Origin: Chromera velia
Taxonomy: Eukaryota > Sar > Chromeraceae
Assembly: GCA_018398765.1 (NCBI GenBank)
Contig: JAHBMJ010003854.1
Span: 31,693 to 59,962 of the forward strand
DNA length: 28,270 bases
Direction: 5' to 3'
Of this stretch, positions 1 to 9,366 are shown in pieces. The translations under genes and the position numbers were made by a program. Positions within the stretch are counted from its first letter, which is position 1. Each line of letters starts with the position of its first letter. The notes under the pieces were generated by a model. The model made no database searches and had not been told where the DNA came from. It saw nothing but the letters and a program-made list of their open reading frames with translations.

Positions 1-204
1 ACACACACACACATACACACACACACATATACACACACACATACACACACACACACGCATACCCATGCACACCCATGCACACCCATGTACACCCACGCGC
101 ACCCACATATACCCACGCATACCCACGCACACCCATACATACCCACGCACACCCACGCACATATACACGTACACACACACACGCGCGTGCACACACATAT
201 GCAT
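1..204. repeat. CA-rich microsatellite
   Basis: Nearly uninterrupted (CA)n with interspersed CACCCATG and CACCCACG variants from the left edge. The two short open frames across it translate to His/Thr-rich repeats and are products of the repeat. It resembles no telomere repeat I recognise. Confidence 0.9.
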
Positions 205-548
205 ATCAGTATCGGGATCCCACTTGCAAGCTGCTGGATGAGAGAGAAACTGACCATAATCCGTGTGACAGAAGTGTGATAGACTTTGAGATCTTCTGCT
301 CTCCCCTGAGGCTCAGAAAAGTATAGGTTCTGTTGGCTAGCCCTCTCAGCTGTTCGGTGCACCTGTGCCAGCATTTCTTGTTGTTGGAGGCCGATAACAG
401 GCTTCTTCTCATATCTCCTGTCAACTGGGGGCGGCACATGCAAACCTCCATCGCTTGTGTTGAATGGTACTTGCCAACTTCCCCCGTCTCCCTGGAGCGC
501 AGCATTGCAAGCTCCGTCGTAACGGTTTTTGTATTGAAAGCGTCGACT
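205..548. other. no gene seen
   Basis: Non-repetitive sequence of mixed composition between two repeat blocks. Short open frames exist on both strands, but none has a recognisable motif or a convincing splice-site pair. Possibly intron or intergenic. Confidence 0.5.
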
Positions 549-656
549 AGACATGTCCCCCCCCTGGAAAGTTTGGTCCGTCCAGTAATCTGTATGTTGA
601 CCAGACATGTCCCCCTTCTGGAAAGTTTGGTCCGTCCAGTGATCTGTATGTTGGTG
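549..656. repeat. two-copy 54-bp tandem repeat
   Basis: Two adjacent units start AGACATGTCCCCC at 549 and 603, exactly 54 bp apart, and differ at only a few bases (length of the C run, TAATC versus TGATC). Confidence 0.85.
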
Positions 657-657
657 T

Positions 658-901
658 AAAAAAAAACAGTCCAGGAACAACAAAAAAGAACACAAAAGAA
701 TTAAGACGCATCAGAAAGAGAAAACAGACTGACAAGTGAAGAAAGAGAGCAAGAGAAAGAGAGAAAGAGCGAAAGCGAAAAAGAGACAAAAAAAAAAGAG
801 AGGGACAAGAAGAGAGAGAAAGAGGGAGAGAAAGAGGAGCAGAAAATGAGGGAAAGAGAAAAAGGGAGGGAACAAGACAGAGAGAGTCTCAGAGAAAGAG
901 G

Positions 902-949
<48 letters not shown>

Positions 950-986
950 AAGAGAGTGAGAGAGAAAAAGAGAGAGAAGGAAAGAA
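658..986. repeat. GA-rich low-complexity tract
   Basis: Purine-only or nearly purine-only sequence (GAGA, GAAA) after a short A-run. The minus-strand frame translates to Ser/Leu/Phe repeats. In this window, purine-rich plus-strand tracts accompany introns of minus-strand genes, so this may be intronic to a minus-strand transcript. Confidence 0.8.
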
Positions 987-1858
987 AGAGAGAGATAAAA
1001 TGTCAAATGAGAGATATAGAGGCATACAAACATATACTTCTGAACACTTTGGTTGATCTGAGCTTACATCTTTGGACATCAGACGCTGGTTTATATGTAT
1101 TTATCAGTACTTAAAGGAAGAACTGACCACAATCCCAGGTACTGAGGTTAAGAAAATTTGGGGTCTTCTGTCATTTCCCTCGGTTCTGGGAAGAGTCTGT
1201 TTTAGAGTTGTGTGACCTTGACCATTCTCCGCACAAATTCCATCATTTCCTGATGACGGTTTCACCCACGCCCTCCCTCTAAGTATCATCGATGGTTTGA
1301 CCCACGCCCCCCCTTGAAGTTCCATCGATGGTTTGACCCACGCTCTCCCTCCACGTCCCATCGATGGTTTGACCCACGCCCTCCCTTGAAGTCCCATCGA
1401 TGGTTTGACTCACGCCCTCCTTTGAAGTCCTATCGATGGTTTAACCCACGCCCTCCTTTGAAGTCCCATCGATGGTTTGACCTACGCGCTCCCTTGAAGT
1501 TCCATCGATGGTTTAACTCACGCCCTCCCTGGAAGTCCCATCAATAGTTTGACCTACGCCCTCCCTTAAAGTCCCATCGATGGTTTGACCCGTGCACTTC
1601 CTCCAAGTATACAGTTCATATGTATATCTATGTATATTGACCAACTTTGTACCCTTTGACGCATTTTTCCTCTCCCAATCACTCAGGGAAGTATTTAATC
1701 TTTCTTCTGCACGATTGTCACTAAAAGGAATAAACCAAAAATGTGTAATCTTTCAAATTATTACAGGATAGTAGCCAGAGGCGAAAGAAAGCGTGCACAT
1801 AACTTGTTGATTGCTTTTTGGTATCCCTGTCCTTATAGCTGATTTCAAAAGTCCAAGC
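987..1858. repeat. 872-bp direct duplicate, copy A
   Basis: Matches 2088-2959 at a constant offset of 1101 bases, with no difference seen, including every variant unit of the internal minisatellite. Copy A ends immediately before the ambiguous base at 1859. Perfect identity next to a gap suggests an unmerged contig overlap rather than a true genomic duplication. Confidence 0.9.
1248..1606. repeat. 36-bp minisatellite, about 10 units
   Basis: Units of 36 bp contain the core CATCGATGGTTTGACCCACG followed by CCCTCCCTTGAAGTC. Cores start at 1287, 1323, 1359 and 1395 and continue at the same spacing. The unit is 12 codons long, so frames stay open on both strands (on plus, HRWFDPRPPLKS per unit). 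There are no spacers, so this is a tandem repeat and not a CRISPR array. The same array recurs at 2349-2707. Confidence 0.9.
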
Positions 1859-1859
1859 N
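1859..1859. other. assembly gap (single N)
   Basis: The only ambiguous base in the window. It sits between copy A of the 872-bp duplicate and a GA microsatellite that leads into copy B. Confidence 0.95.
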
Positions 1860-1896
<37 letters not shown>

Positions 1897-1897
1897 A

Positions 1898-1966
<69 letters not shown>

Positions 1967-1967
1967 A

Positions 1968-2036
<69 letters not shown>

Positions 2037-2037
2037 A

Positions 2038-2087
<50 letters not shown>
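1860..2087. repeat. GA microsatellite with 70-bp higher-order period
   Basis: Purine tract in which the marker GAAAGAAAAA recurs at 1891, 1961 and 2031, a 70-bp period with about three units. Such tracts are hard to assemble and probably caused the neighbouring gap. Confidence 0.85.
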
Positions 2088-2096
<9 letters not shown>

Positions 2097-2959
2097 TAAA
2101 ATGTCAAATGAGAGATATAGAGGCATACAAACATATACTTCTGAACACTTTGGTTGATCTGAGCTTACATCTTTGGACATCAGACGCTGGTTTATATGTA
2201 TTTATCAGTACTTAAAGGAAGAACTGACCACAATCCCAGGTACTGAGGTTAAGAAAATTTGGGGTCTTCTGTCATTTCCCTCGGTTCTGGGAAGAGTCTG
2301 TTTTAGAGTTGTGTGACCTTGACCATTCTCCGCACAAATTCCATCATTTCCTGATGACGGTTTCACCCACGCCCTCCCTCTAAGTATCATCGATGGTTTG
2401 ACCCACGCCCCCCCTTGAAGTTCCATCGATGGTTTGACCCACGCTCTCCCTCCACGTCCCATCGATGGTTTGACCCACGCCCTCCCTTGAAGTCCCATCG
2501 ATGGTTTGACTCACGCCCTCCTTTGAAGTCCTATCGATGGTTTAACCCACGCCCTCCTTTGAAGTCCCATCGATGGTTTGACCTACGCGCTCCCTTGAAG
2601 TTCCATCGATGGTTTAACTCACGCCCTCCCTGGAAGTCCCATCAATAGTTTGACCTACGCCCTCCCTTAAAGTCCCATCGATGGTTTGACCCGTGCACTT
2701 CCTCCAAGTATACAGTTCATATGTATATCTATGTATATTGACCAACTTTGTACCCTTTGACGCATTTTTCCTCTCCCAATCACTCAGGGAAGTATTTAAT
2801 CTTTCTTCTGCACGATTGTCACTAAAAGGAATAAACCAAAAATGTGTAATCTTTCAAATTATTACAGGATAGTAGCCAGAGGCGAAAGAAAGCGTGCACA
2901 TAACTTGTTGATTGCTTTTTGGTATCCCTGTCCTTATAGCTGATTTCAAAAGTCCAAGC
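2088..2959. repeat. 872-bp direct duplicate, copy B
   Basis: Matches copy A (987-1858) and contains the second 36-bp minisatellite array. Unlike copy A it continues into unique sequence at 2960, where a minus-strand open frame crosses the boundary. Copy B is therefore probably the real genomic context. Confidence 0.9.
2349..2707. repeat. 36-bp minisatellite, second array
   Basis: Same ten or so units in the same order and with the same variants as 1248-1606, shifted by 1101 bases. Confidence 0.9.
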
Positions 2960-3071
2960 CTGGGAGCTTTCGGGTGTAGACGGTGTGACCAGGGTTGTTG
3001 AAGTGGCAGGTGCCAATCTGCGTGCAGGTGCGAATCTTCATACCAACGACCACGCTGATATTCTTGTCTAC
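2945..3071 (-). CDS. possible terminal exon, unrecognised
   Basis: A minus-strand frame after a candidate acceptor (AATGAGTAG at about 3072) reads ISVVVGMKIRTCTQIGTC, then HFNNPGHTVYTRKLPGLDF, and stops at 2945-2947. The mixed composition with Cys, His and Gly looks protein-like rather than random. I do not recognise the family. Its last codons lie inside the duplicated segment, and in copy A this frame would be cut at the N. It could be the 3-prime exon of a gene whose upstream exons are the candidates at 3142-3740 and 3891-4202, but splicing between them is not shown. It may also be a gene remnant. Confidence 0.25.
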
Positions 3072-3141
3072 TCATTTGCCTGCAGTGTACTTGACGCATT
3101 GGAAAGATATTAATAATAAAAAGGTGATGCGTCGTTTCTGA

Positions 3142-3740
3142 TCACTTAATTGAAGTTCTGCTCCTGTGTAAACAATGAATTGACCCCCCCCCACAAGAAA
3201 ACTTTTTCGTCCATGAGAAATTTACGAGAGAAATCACTAAGAGCACATTTTCCCTCAACAACGGGAAAAGAATATTTTTGATCCAATGTCCAGCTTTCTG
3301 ATTCTGCTTGCCTGCTAGCACAGGGAGTATGGTCCGTTGCCGTCTCTCTTCTGCCCACTGGTGTCGGTTCTTTGGCTGGCCGATGGTGTCGTATGGGCCT
3401 CTGACGGCATCGGGGTCCAGGAGGTGCTCGATCAACTGCTTTATCGTTCCGTCCATTGGCAGATCTTCTATGTCACGCTTGTGTTTCAATTCGGCAACTG
3501 TCACGTCCTTTAGTTGCTGATATATATATACTTGGCGGCCTGCCCAGGTTTTCGAAACATGGACATGAGATTGAGGTTTAAACTGCCGATTCTCTGTTTG
3601 AAGAGGGTTGTGACCTCAGGGTCGAGGCCGCAATGCCGAAACCTCTTCGCCTGAAGCTGCAATCGCTTTTCTTCATTTGTCAGCGCAGCAAAACCTCGTG
3701 ATCTCTTTGGTATCTTACGATATCTTATGATTTCATGCAC
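3142..3740 (-). CDS. SAP-motif-like protein fragment (two exon candidates)
   Basis: Two open stretches join in frame: 3740-3615 (encoding a Lys/Arg-rich stretch with EEKRLQLQAKRFRHCGLDPE) and 3516-3142, across a 98-nt intron with donor GTCACA and acceptor TATATCAG. The second begins QLKDVTVAELKHKRDIEDLP, then MDGTIKQLIEHLLD. This has the spacing of a SAP helix-extended-helix motif (leucines, the central Gly, then the LIEHLL helix), a DNA/RNA-binding module of nuclear proteins. No ATG start is evident in the first stretch, so the 5-prime end is missing or upstream. After the SAP-like part the frame becomes less protein-like and may run into an intron before the stop. It may be a decayed copy. 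Confidence 0.33.
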
Positions 3741-3890
3741 TTCTATTTTTGTTTTCTACAGAACCGGTCGACTGCCTTTGGTCAAACGTTGCAAAACTTA
3801 CTTGAGAAGGGGTGTAAAGTGGTAGTAATGTATCAACTAAATACACCTCATGCACTGACTTCCACAAAAGACCATGCATGGAAGTCTCAA

Positions 3891-4202
3891 TTAAAACACC
3901 TCTGACACAAAATTCTGTCGCGTTGACAGTCGCGAGATCTGATGACTCTGACCGATCGTTGCGGTGGCGTCTTGAAATGATCGCACGGAGTTCCAACTGC
4001 ATGCATGTGGGGCACGCAATGCATGTGCGTGGGAGTTCCACCATGTTCCATGCACCTGAGAGGTCACTGCGCGCGTCCGTCGATCGAGCTCGAGTTGTTG
4101 CAGCATTGTTCTGCCGTCTCCAATCTGAAAGTTCAGCATTCCTTGCACTGGGAGCGTCACCGCCAGGCTCTGTGTGTCCTTCTTCCAAACCTTATAGTCC
4201 AA
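3891..4202 (-). CDS. unrecognised open segment, possible exon
   Basis: An open minus-strand frame of about 103 codons includes DYKVWKKDTQSLAVTLPVQG, then MLNFQIGDGRTMLQQLELD. The first 40 residues look like a beta-rich protein, and the later His/Arg/Ser-rich part is less convincing. It has no ATG at the head, so it would be an internal or terminal exon. An overlapping frame (3733-4188) is also open, so which frame is real is uncertain. No family is recognised. It lies upstream, on the same strand, of the SAP-like fragment. Confidence 0.2.
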   Translation of the reverse strand: MDYKVWKKDTQSLAVTLPVQGMLNFQIGDGRTMLQQLELDRRTRAVTSQVHGTWWNSHAHALRAPHACSWNSVRSFQDATATIGQSHQISRLSTRQNFVSEVF

Positions 4203-4504
4203 ATTTTACAGGACCAAATCTGAGTCACACACAGAATATCCGTTGACGTTGATCCTCCCTGGCCCCAGACTGTAGACTGTACACGCAATAGGCAGTCCAA
4301 TCACAAGGACAGTTGATGAGTGTCGATAATCGATCTACCTGTCTTCGCGGCTTCTTTCTCCTGCTTTCCTCTGTTGTGAGCGGATCTCTTGTATCGATCT
4401 CTTGTTTTCTTGTTTACAAGCAAGGCGTCTCTGTGTAGCACATTTCGAGGTTGCATCGCCCGCTGTTTCATACGCGGAAGACCAACTTAGAGCAAGATAC
4501 TCAG

Positions 4505-5481
4505 ATGACTGACTGGAATACTGTGGGAAAGAGCTCCAAGAGAAGAGCGAAATGGACTAAGGGGGGGGGAGGGAACGCTGGGAGAAGTCTGCAACACGAC
4601 AGTAGTCCCTTGGACTTTCTGGACGAGCCTGCGACAAGGCAGAACGTGATCAAGAGGGCAACACAGGTGCTTGACTGCAAGTGAGTCGTATGGTAAGAGC
4701 ATGAAGCGACCACTCCTCTTTCATTGACTGACATGCTAGGAGAGGTGGAGGACCAATATGCATGTTCTACATCTTTCCTTCTCATTGAGGAGATGAGTGT
4801 TGCCAAGAAATTCACTGAAGGGCTCGCAAGTCATTCGGGCAAGCACACCTACCGACTGACCGACCGACCGACGGACTGACAGACTGAAGCCACCAAACCT
4901 ATCTTCTTGTGGAATACTTGCTCGTTTTTCTTTTCCACTTTTTTTCGTGTCTCTTTTCATCCACACACCCTCTTACCATCTCTCGGTGTTAAACCCTCTG
5001 GGCAAAAAATGGAAAACCATCGCGACCTCCCGTTCCCTCTCATCCCCTTCTCGTGCAGGAAAAAGGTCGAGGCATCTCTCTTCTGGAAAGAATTGGAGGG
5101 TGGGTTAATGTGTTAGGTTTAGAAGTCCTAGTAAGCAGGGAATTCGGCGGTCGGGATGTGGGGAAACCATCATTTGAGTTGTGGTTTTTCAGTCTCCTTT
5201 CCCGCACCTCCATTTCTGGTCCTTGCAGTTGTCCATGCTTGATCCACAATTGTGCGGGATTTTTGTTTTCTTTGTCCTCTTGTTCCGCATCCCTTTTCTC
5301 TCCTTTGTCCAGGCGTATTTCTCTGTCTCGTGTCTGTCAGTCTCTCTGCCTGTCTCCGTCTGAGGATTGACGTGTGAATCCAGTGATCAGGTGAAAGTCT
5401 GTCAGGAGGTGTAGAGGCAAGGGGCGCTTAACTCTCACCTTTCACTTCTTTGATTGTTTGTTTTGTTCCTTTGTCTTTGTC

Positions 5482-5516
<35 letters not shown>

Positions 5517-8385
5517 TTCTTTCTCTCTTTTTGTCTGTTGTGTACATGAAGAAAAGGAGGGAGAGAAGAAGCATATAGTCTGTCCGTCTGTCTCTCTGGA
5601 AGAGAAAAATGTAGTCTGTCTCTCTGTCTCTGTCTCTTTTTCGTTCTCTCTTTCGGTCTCTGTCTCTATCCCTGCCTCCTGTTTCTCGTCTTGACTGTCT
5701 TGCCTGTCCGTACTTCTGTCCGTCTATCCCAGCCTGTCCCTTCCGTAGATATTATTCAGCTACTTTTGTCGACAGAAGGCGACACAAATTTGGCTCTAAG
5801 TGTCTCTCTCTTCTTCTGACCACTGCAGAAGCCCTGTTGTCTGCGTGCACGACGGTCGTGGGGCGTTTCCCCTCTCTTCGGAAAAGCAGAGCAAGGGCGG
5901 ACTGGCGAGTCGTCTGTTTGGGCATCGGCTCTCTGGAAAGGTTTGAGGTCTCCAGACACCAACTGGGTCTGGTCCTCTCGATTCTGGACCTTCTGCAAGT
6001 ACGTGCGTGCGTAGGCTTTCTTCGGATATGAGAACGAGAACAAGTAAGAAGGAATGTAAGGAAGAAAGATACAGCAAAAAAAAAGGAAGAAATGAGGGAG
6101 AGAAAGAAGAAACACTGTGATGAGGGAGACTTCTGATCTTCGATCAAACGAACGGACGCTCTGGCATGAGGCGAATACTACGCACGTGGATTTTGAGGAA
6201 AGGAGGCCGGTGCCACCGTTTCGTAGCCCTCTGTGGACTTGCTCTCATGTCTACCTGCCCGCCGGCCCCGCCCCCCCCTGAATTCACATGCGATGCAGAT
6301 TCCAGCTGCCAAGGTCTGGGTGAGTGATCCGGTGATGACTCAGGTGGACAGGGCACTCGGTAAGTATTCATGTGGCGCGGTTGGATCAATCTCCGTGGTG
6401 GACTCGCTTCTTTTCTTTTCTTTTCTCTTCTCCCTCGAAGACTGCTCATTCTCAAACAGTTCTTGCCGAATCTCTTTTCTCATTTTCATGGAAGCAGGGT
6501 GAATAGATCGACGTCAACTGTTTATGTAAGCACGCCAAAGACCATGATCGAATGATGGAGTGAGTGAGTGAGTGAGCAAGCGAGTGAGAAATTCAGCGAG
6601 CGAGTGATTAAATGCGTCGACGAGCAAGTACGTAAGTGAGTGAGTGTTTGAATGAATGGTCGACTGATTGATGCCTTGATCGTGTCTTGCAGTCGAGCAC
6701 CTGGGTATGAATCTGCACCCGTCGGCTCCTCTTTCGTCTTCCCGGCCGGGCACGGCTCCGGGTGACGTTGCTCTAGACGAGGAGACGGAAGACGAGGAAG
6801 GAGATGAAGAAGAAGACGGAGATCCCCGAACAAAGGGAGGAGGAGGAGGAGGTTCGAGTCGTATGATTTCAAGACGACAGACAATAGAGGGCGCTTCGTC
6901 CTCTTCTTCTAGTTCTCCTTCTCCTCCATCTGTTCCTCCCGTCGTCTCTCCACACCGACACGGACACGGACGAGATGGACAGGTAGTGAGGAGCACACAG
7001 ACACGGCCGTCCAGAGAGGAGCAACCGGAGTCCGGCCCTTTCCCTCCAGCGGTGGGGGGCAGAGGAGAGCAGAAAGACGAGGAAAACCGCCCTTCTCACG
7101 ATGACAACCTGGAAGTAATCTTCCGAGAGGCGTTGAGAAGGGAGCAGGACGAAGAAAAAGACATTCAGGAGCTGTTGCAGAAAATTCCCTTTTTGACTTC
7201 CAATGGGCAGGGGCAACCAGAAGGCGGGGGAGGGGGGGAGGGAGCAAAAGAAACAGAGAGGGTTAGGAAGGACGAAGAGAAAGGAAAAGAGACTGGTGAA
7301 GAGGAAGCAGAGGTAGAAGATGACCCATGCCTGTTTTGTTTCATGCCTCACTGTGACAAGGACCTTTTTGGGCGGGCGATTCTGCAATGGGTCTTGAGAG
7401 GATTTGCAGATGTGAGTGAGGTCTACGGTTCTGCTTCTCTTTTGCGGCGCACCTCGCATTTCTTGTCCGTCCATTTGAGCGCAGCCGGCTGTCACCCTTT
7501 TTTCTTCACGCAGAGCCGGCTTGCCTTTTTGTCGTCTTTATTTGTGAACACACACTTCAAACCTACATATTCCAGCGGCCTGGTTGTGTTCAACTGGCTT
7601 TTTCTCTTGCCTCGCTCTTGCTTCCTTTCTGCATAGACGAGGCAAATTCACCGCTCTTTTAATTGTCTTCCTGGACCCTGACTCTCTGCCCCTGCTCTTC
7701 GCCTGATCTCTCTCTGTATGCAGAGAACTGTGCTGCTCGGGAATCTGTTGTCCAAGTATGAGATGCATCCCCTTCTCCATTCGTCTTCTTCTTCGTGCTC
7801 AAAGTCTGTCGTCCGAGCTGTCATTCTTTTTGTCCATTTTGACCACAAAACAATCCATCCAAATGCGCCTCCTTCCGAGGACCTTCAACCATTTAACATT
7901 TGTTCATCAAAGATAGTCGATTACTAGTTGCTCTCGTGTTCGCACAGAGGCAGACTTCATGTCCTCCCAGTAGAATGGACAGTCGCACATTCGTTGTCAC
8001 CGGCAGATAACTCCAGTCAAGAACGAAGAAAGGAAGAAAAGGTTCGCCCGTCTCGCTCTTCTCTCGCCCTATGGTCCATCGCCTTCTTCTCTCCTCTCCA
8101 CCCCTGAAGGGAGTCTCTTTGCCAAGTCAACAGATGTTAAAAATGCACGGCCTACATGCATCCTTGCAGGGAGTCTCTCTATCGTCAAGTCGTCGAAGAG
8201 GTCAGCTCCCCTTCCTTCTTTCTCTCTGTCCCCTTTTCGGTGATGGAATATTTCGTGGCAGTTTCTCTTCTTGGGTCCTACGGAGGATTGCGGAGGCGTG
8301 AAGAGTTATCTGCGTCTCCGTCTGCGCTTGCCTGTGCGTGTGTGTGCGTATGTGCTTGTGTTCGTGCTTGTGTTCGTGCTTGTGT

Positions 8386-8430
<45 letters not shown>

Positions 8431-9164
8431 TGTGTGTGTGTGTGTGTGTGAATATGTGTGAGCGAAAGTGTGTGTTCGTGTGTGTCTGGTCTGGAATTTT
8501 TTCTCTGTGCTCTGATGTCCGTCCCCATTCCGGCCTCCCCCCTGCCTCTGTCTTTCGTTTCTGTGCGTTTCTTTTTGTCTGGTGCAGACGATTCCTTTCG
8601 CGTCGGAAATTTGTGTCGAGGCCCCTTTTTTGGTTCGTTCGTTGGGGTGGTGCGTGGTCTCTGGTGTGTCTGCGTGGGTGGTTGGTCGGTTTAAATTCCT
8701 TGTCGGTACTTTCGTTTTTGGTGACTGAGTAGTTTTTTTTTCGCAGTTGAGCTCTTCCTTCTTCTCTCGGACAGCGTCAGGAGACTTCTGGTGTACATTC
8801 CCCCAATTGTCACATTTGTGTCGTTCTACCCGTTTCTTCTTTCAGATGGGTGCCTGCCCATTGTGGGCTCCTGTGTCTACCTTCCTTTTCCAATGTCGTG
8901 AGCGCAGTTGCGGCAAGCTTGGTGGTTTGCCCTGACTGTCGTGCTGTGTGTCCAGATCGGAATCGGGTTTCGCGCTATGAAGGGGGCGTTTTGGTTGCAT
9001 GTTTATGTGGATTTCTCTAATGGTCCCAAATCCTGCAGGACGCTCTGTCTGCCTTCAATGACATTGGGGCAACGACGTTTGACTCGCGCTTAGCCAGTGG
9101 ACTGCAGGTTCTGTCGAGGATGTCGAGCGAGGGACAGCAAATCGAAGCAGGGGTGCGCTTGTGA
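4505..9164 (+). CDS. SRR1-like domain protein (10 exons)
   Basis: Exons 4505-4680, 5059-5099, 5829-5998, 6299-6359, 6693-7411, 7724-7755, 8170-8200, 8588-8612, 8747-8790 and 9039-9164 join in frame to 474 residues. SRR1 family hallmarks appear in order. The N-terminus MTDWNTVGKSSKRR resembles the usual W-x-x-V-x-x-K/R start. DWRVVCLGIGSL (97-108) is the GiG strand, followed by RHQLGLVLSILDLL. VWVSDPVM (135-142) matches the DP motif and CFMPHCDKDLF (365-375) the MPHC signature. TVLLGNLLSK (391-400) matches the ligN motif, and AFNDIGATTF (438-447) matches the terminal FND motif. Plant SRR1 acts in phytochrome B signalling and clock input; yeast (Ber1) and animal members exist, and the biochemistry is poorly defined. 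Residues about 164-359 are an acidic Ser/Gly/Glu-rich insertion absent from typical members of about 275 residues. Exons 6-9 are only 25-44 nt, and the exon 8 donor (GTGTCG) is weak. Without splicing after 7755 the frame would stop at 7925-7927. The family call is strong; individual micro-exons are less sure. Confidence 0.78.
5482..5525 (+). repeat. (TTTC)n microsatellite in SRR1-like intron 2
   Basis: About ten CTTT units inside the 729-nt intron between exons 2 and 3, surrounded by CT- and GTCT-rich sequence. Confidence 0.85.
6554..6660 (+). repeat. GAGT/GAGC degenerate repeat in SRR1-like intron 4
   Basis: GAGTGAGTGAGTGAGT followed by degenerate GCGAGTGA, AAGTGAGT and GAATG units, upstream of the exon 5 acceptor at 6692. 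Confidence 0.75.
8388..8450 (+). repeat. (TG)n microsatellite in SRR1-like intron 7
   Basis: About 30 TG units with one GAG interruption, preceded by imperfect TGTGTTCGTGCT repeats from 8330, inside the intron between exons 7 and 8. Confidence 0.9.
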
Positions 9165-9366
9165 CCTTTTTCACATCCGGATGCATAGAGATGCATAGAG
9201 CAGTTTTCTTTGGCTGCACTGCCTGCATGCACAATGCAGCCATTGATACTAGAATTAAGAAGGAAATCATTATGTTCGGATAATGTTCCTAGCTATATGT
9301 TCGGTCGCTATAGTTCAATCAATGTCAGGCCCCAGCTCTTTGTATACCTAGGTATATATATTACTA
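9165..9366. other. 3-prime flank of SRR1-like gene
   Basis: Composition shifts from GC/pyrimidine-rich to AT-rich within about 100 bases of the SRR1-like stop codon. It holds the perfect 14-bp palindrome TATACCTAGGTATA (9343-9356) just left of the inverted-repeat element. No coding sequence seen. Confidence 0.6.

Noticed and set aside
1-204. Telomere or subtelomere repeat at the left edge
   Set aside because: The unit is CA with CCCACGCA variants, not a TTAGGG- or TTTAGGG-type repeat; an ordinary microsatellite is sufficient.
701-1079. Ser/Leu/Phe-repeat open frames on minus, also at 1721-2180, 12577-13113 and elsewhere
   Set aside because: They translate GA/CT microsatellites and have no other protein features.
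1248-1606. Regular 36-bp repeats as a CRISPR array
   Set aside because: Units abut each other without unique spacers, variation is scattered through the whole unit, and the context is eukaryotic. It is a minisatellite.
6869-7495. 208-codon minus-strand frame opposite SRR1-like exon 5
   Set aside because: Antisense to a coding exon with low-complexity composition; no recognisable domain.
7724-7927. Terminal exon of the SRR1-like gene running to the stop at 7925-7927
   Set aside because: Splicing at 7755 leads through phase-matched exons to the family FND motif at 9039-9164, which fits better. Intron retention as a minor form cannot be excluded.
7360-8200. Resemblance of LLGNLLSKESLY to the PEX19 LLSKE/D-x-LY motif
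   Set aside because: The rest of the gene carries the full ordered SRR1 motif set (GIG, DP, MPHC, GN, FND) and no other PEX19 feature, so the short match is coincidental.
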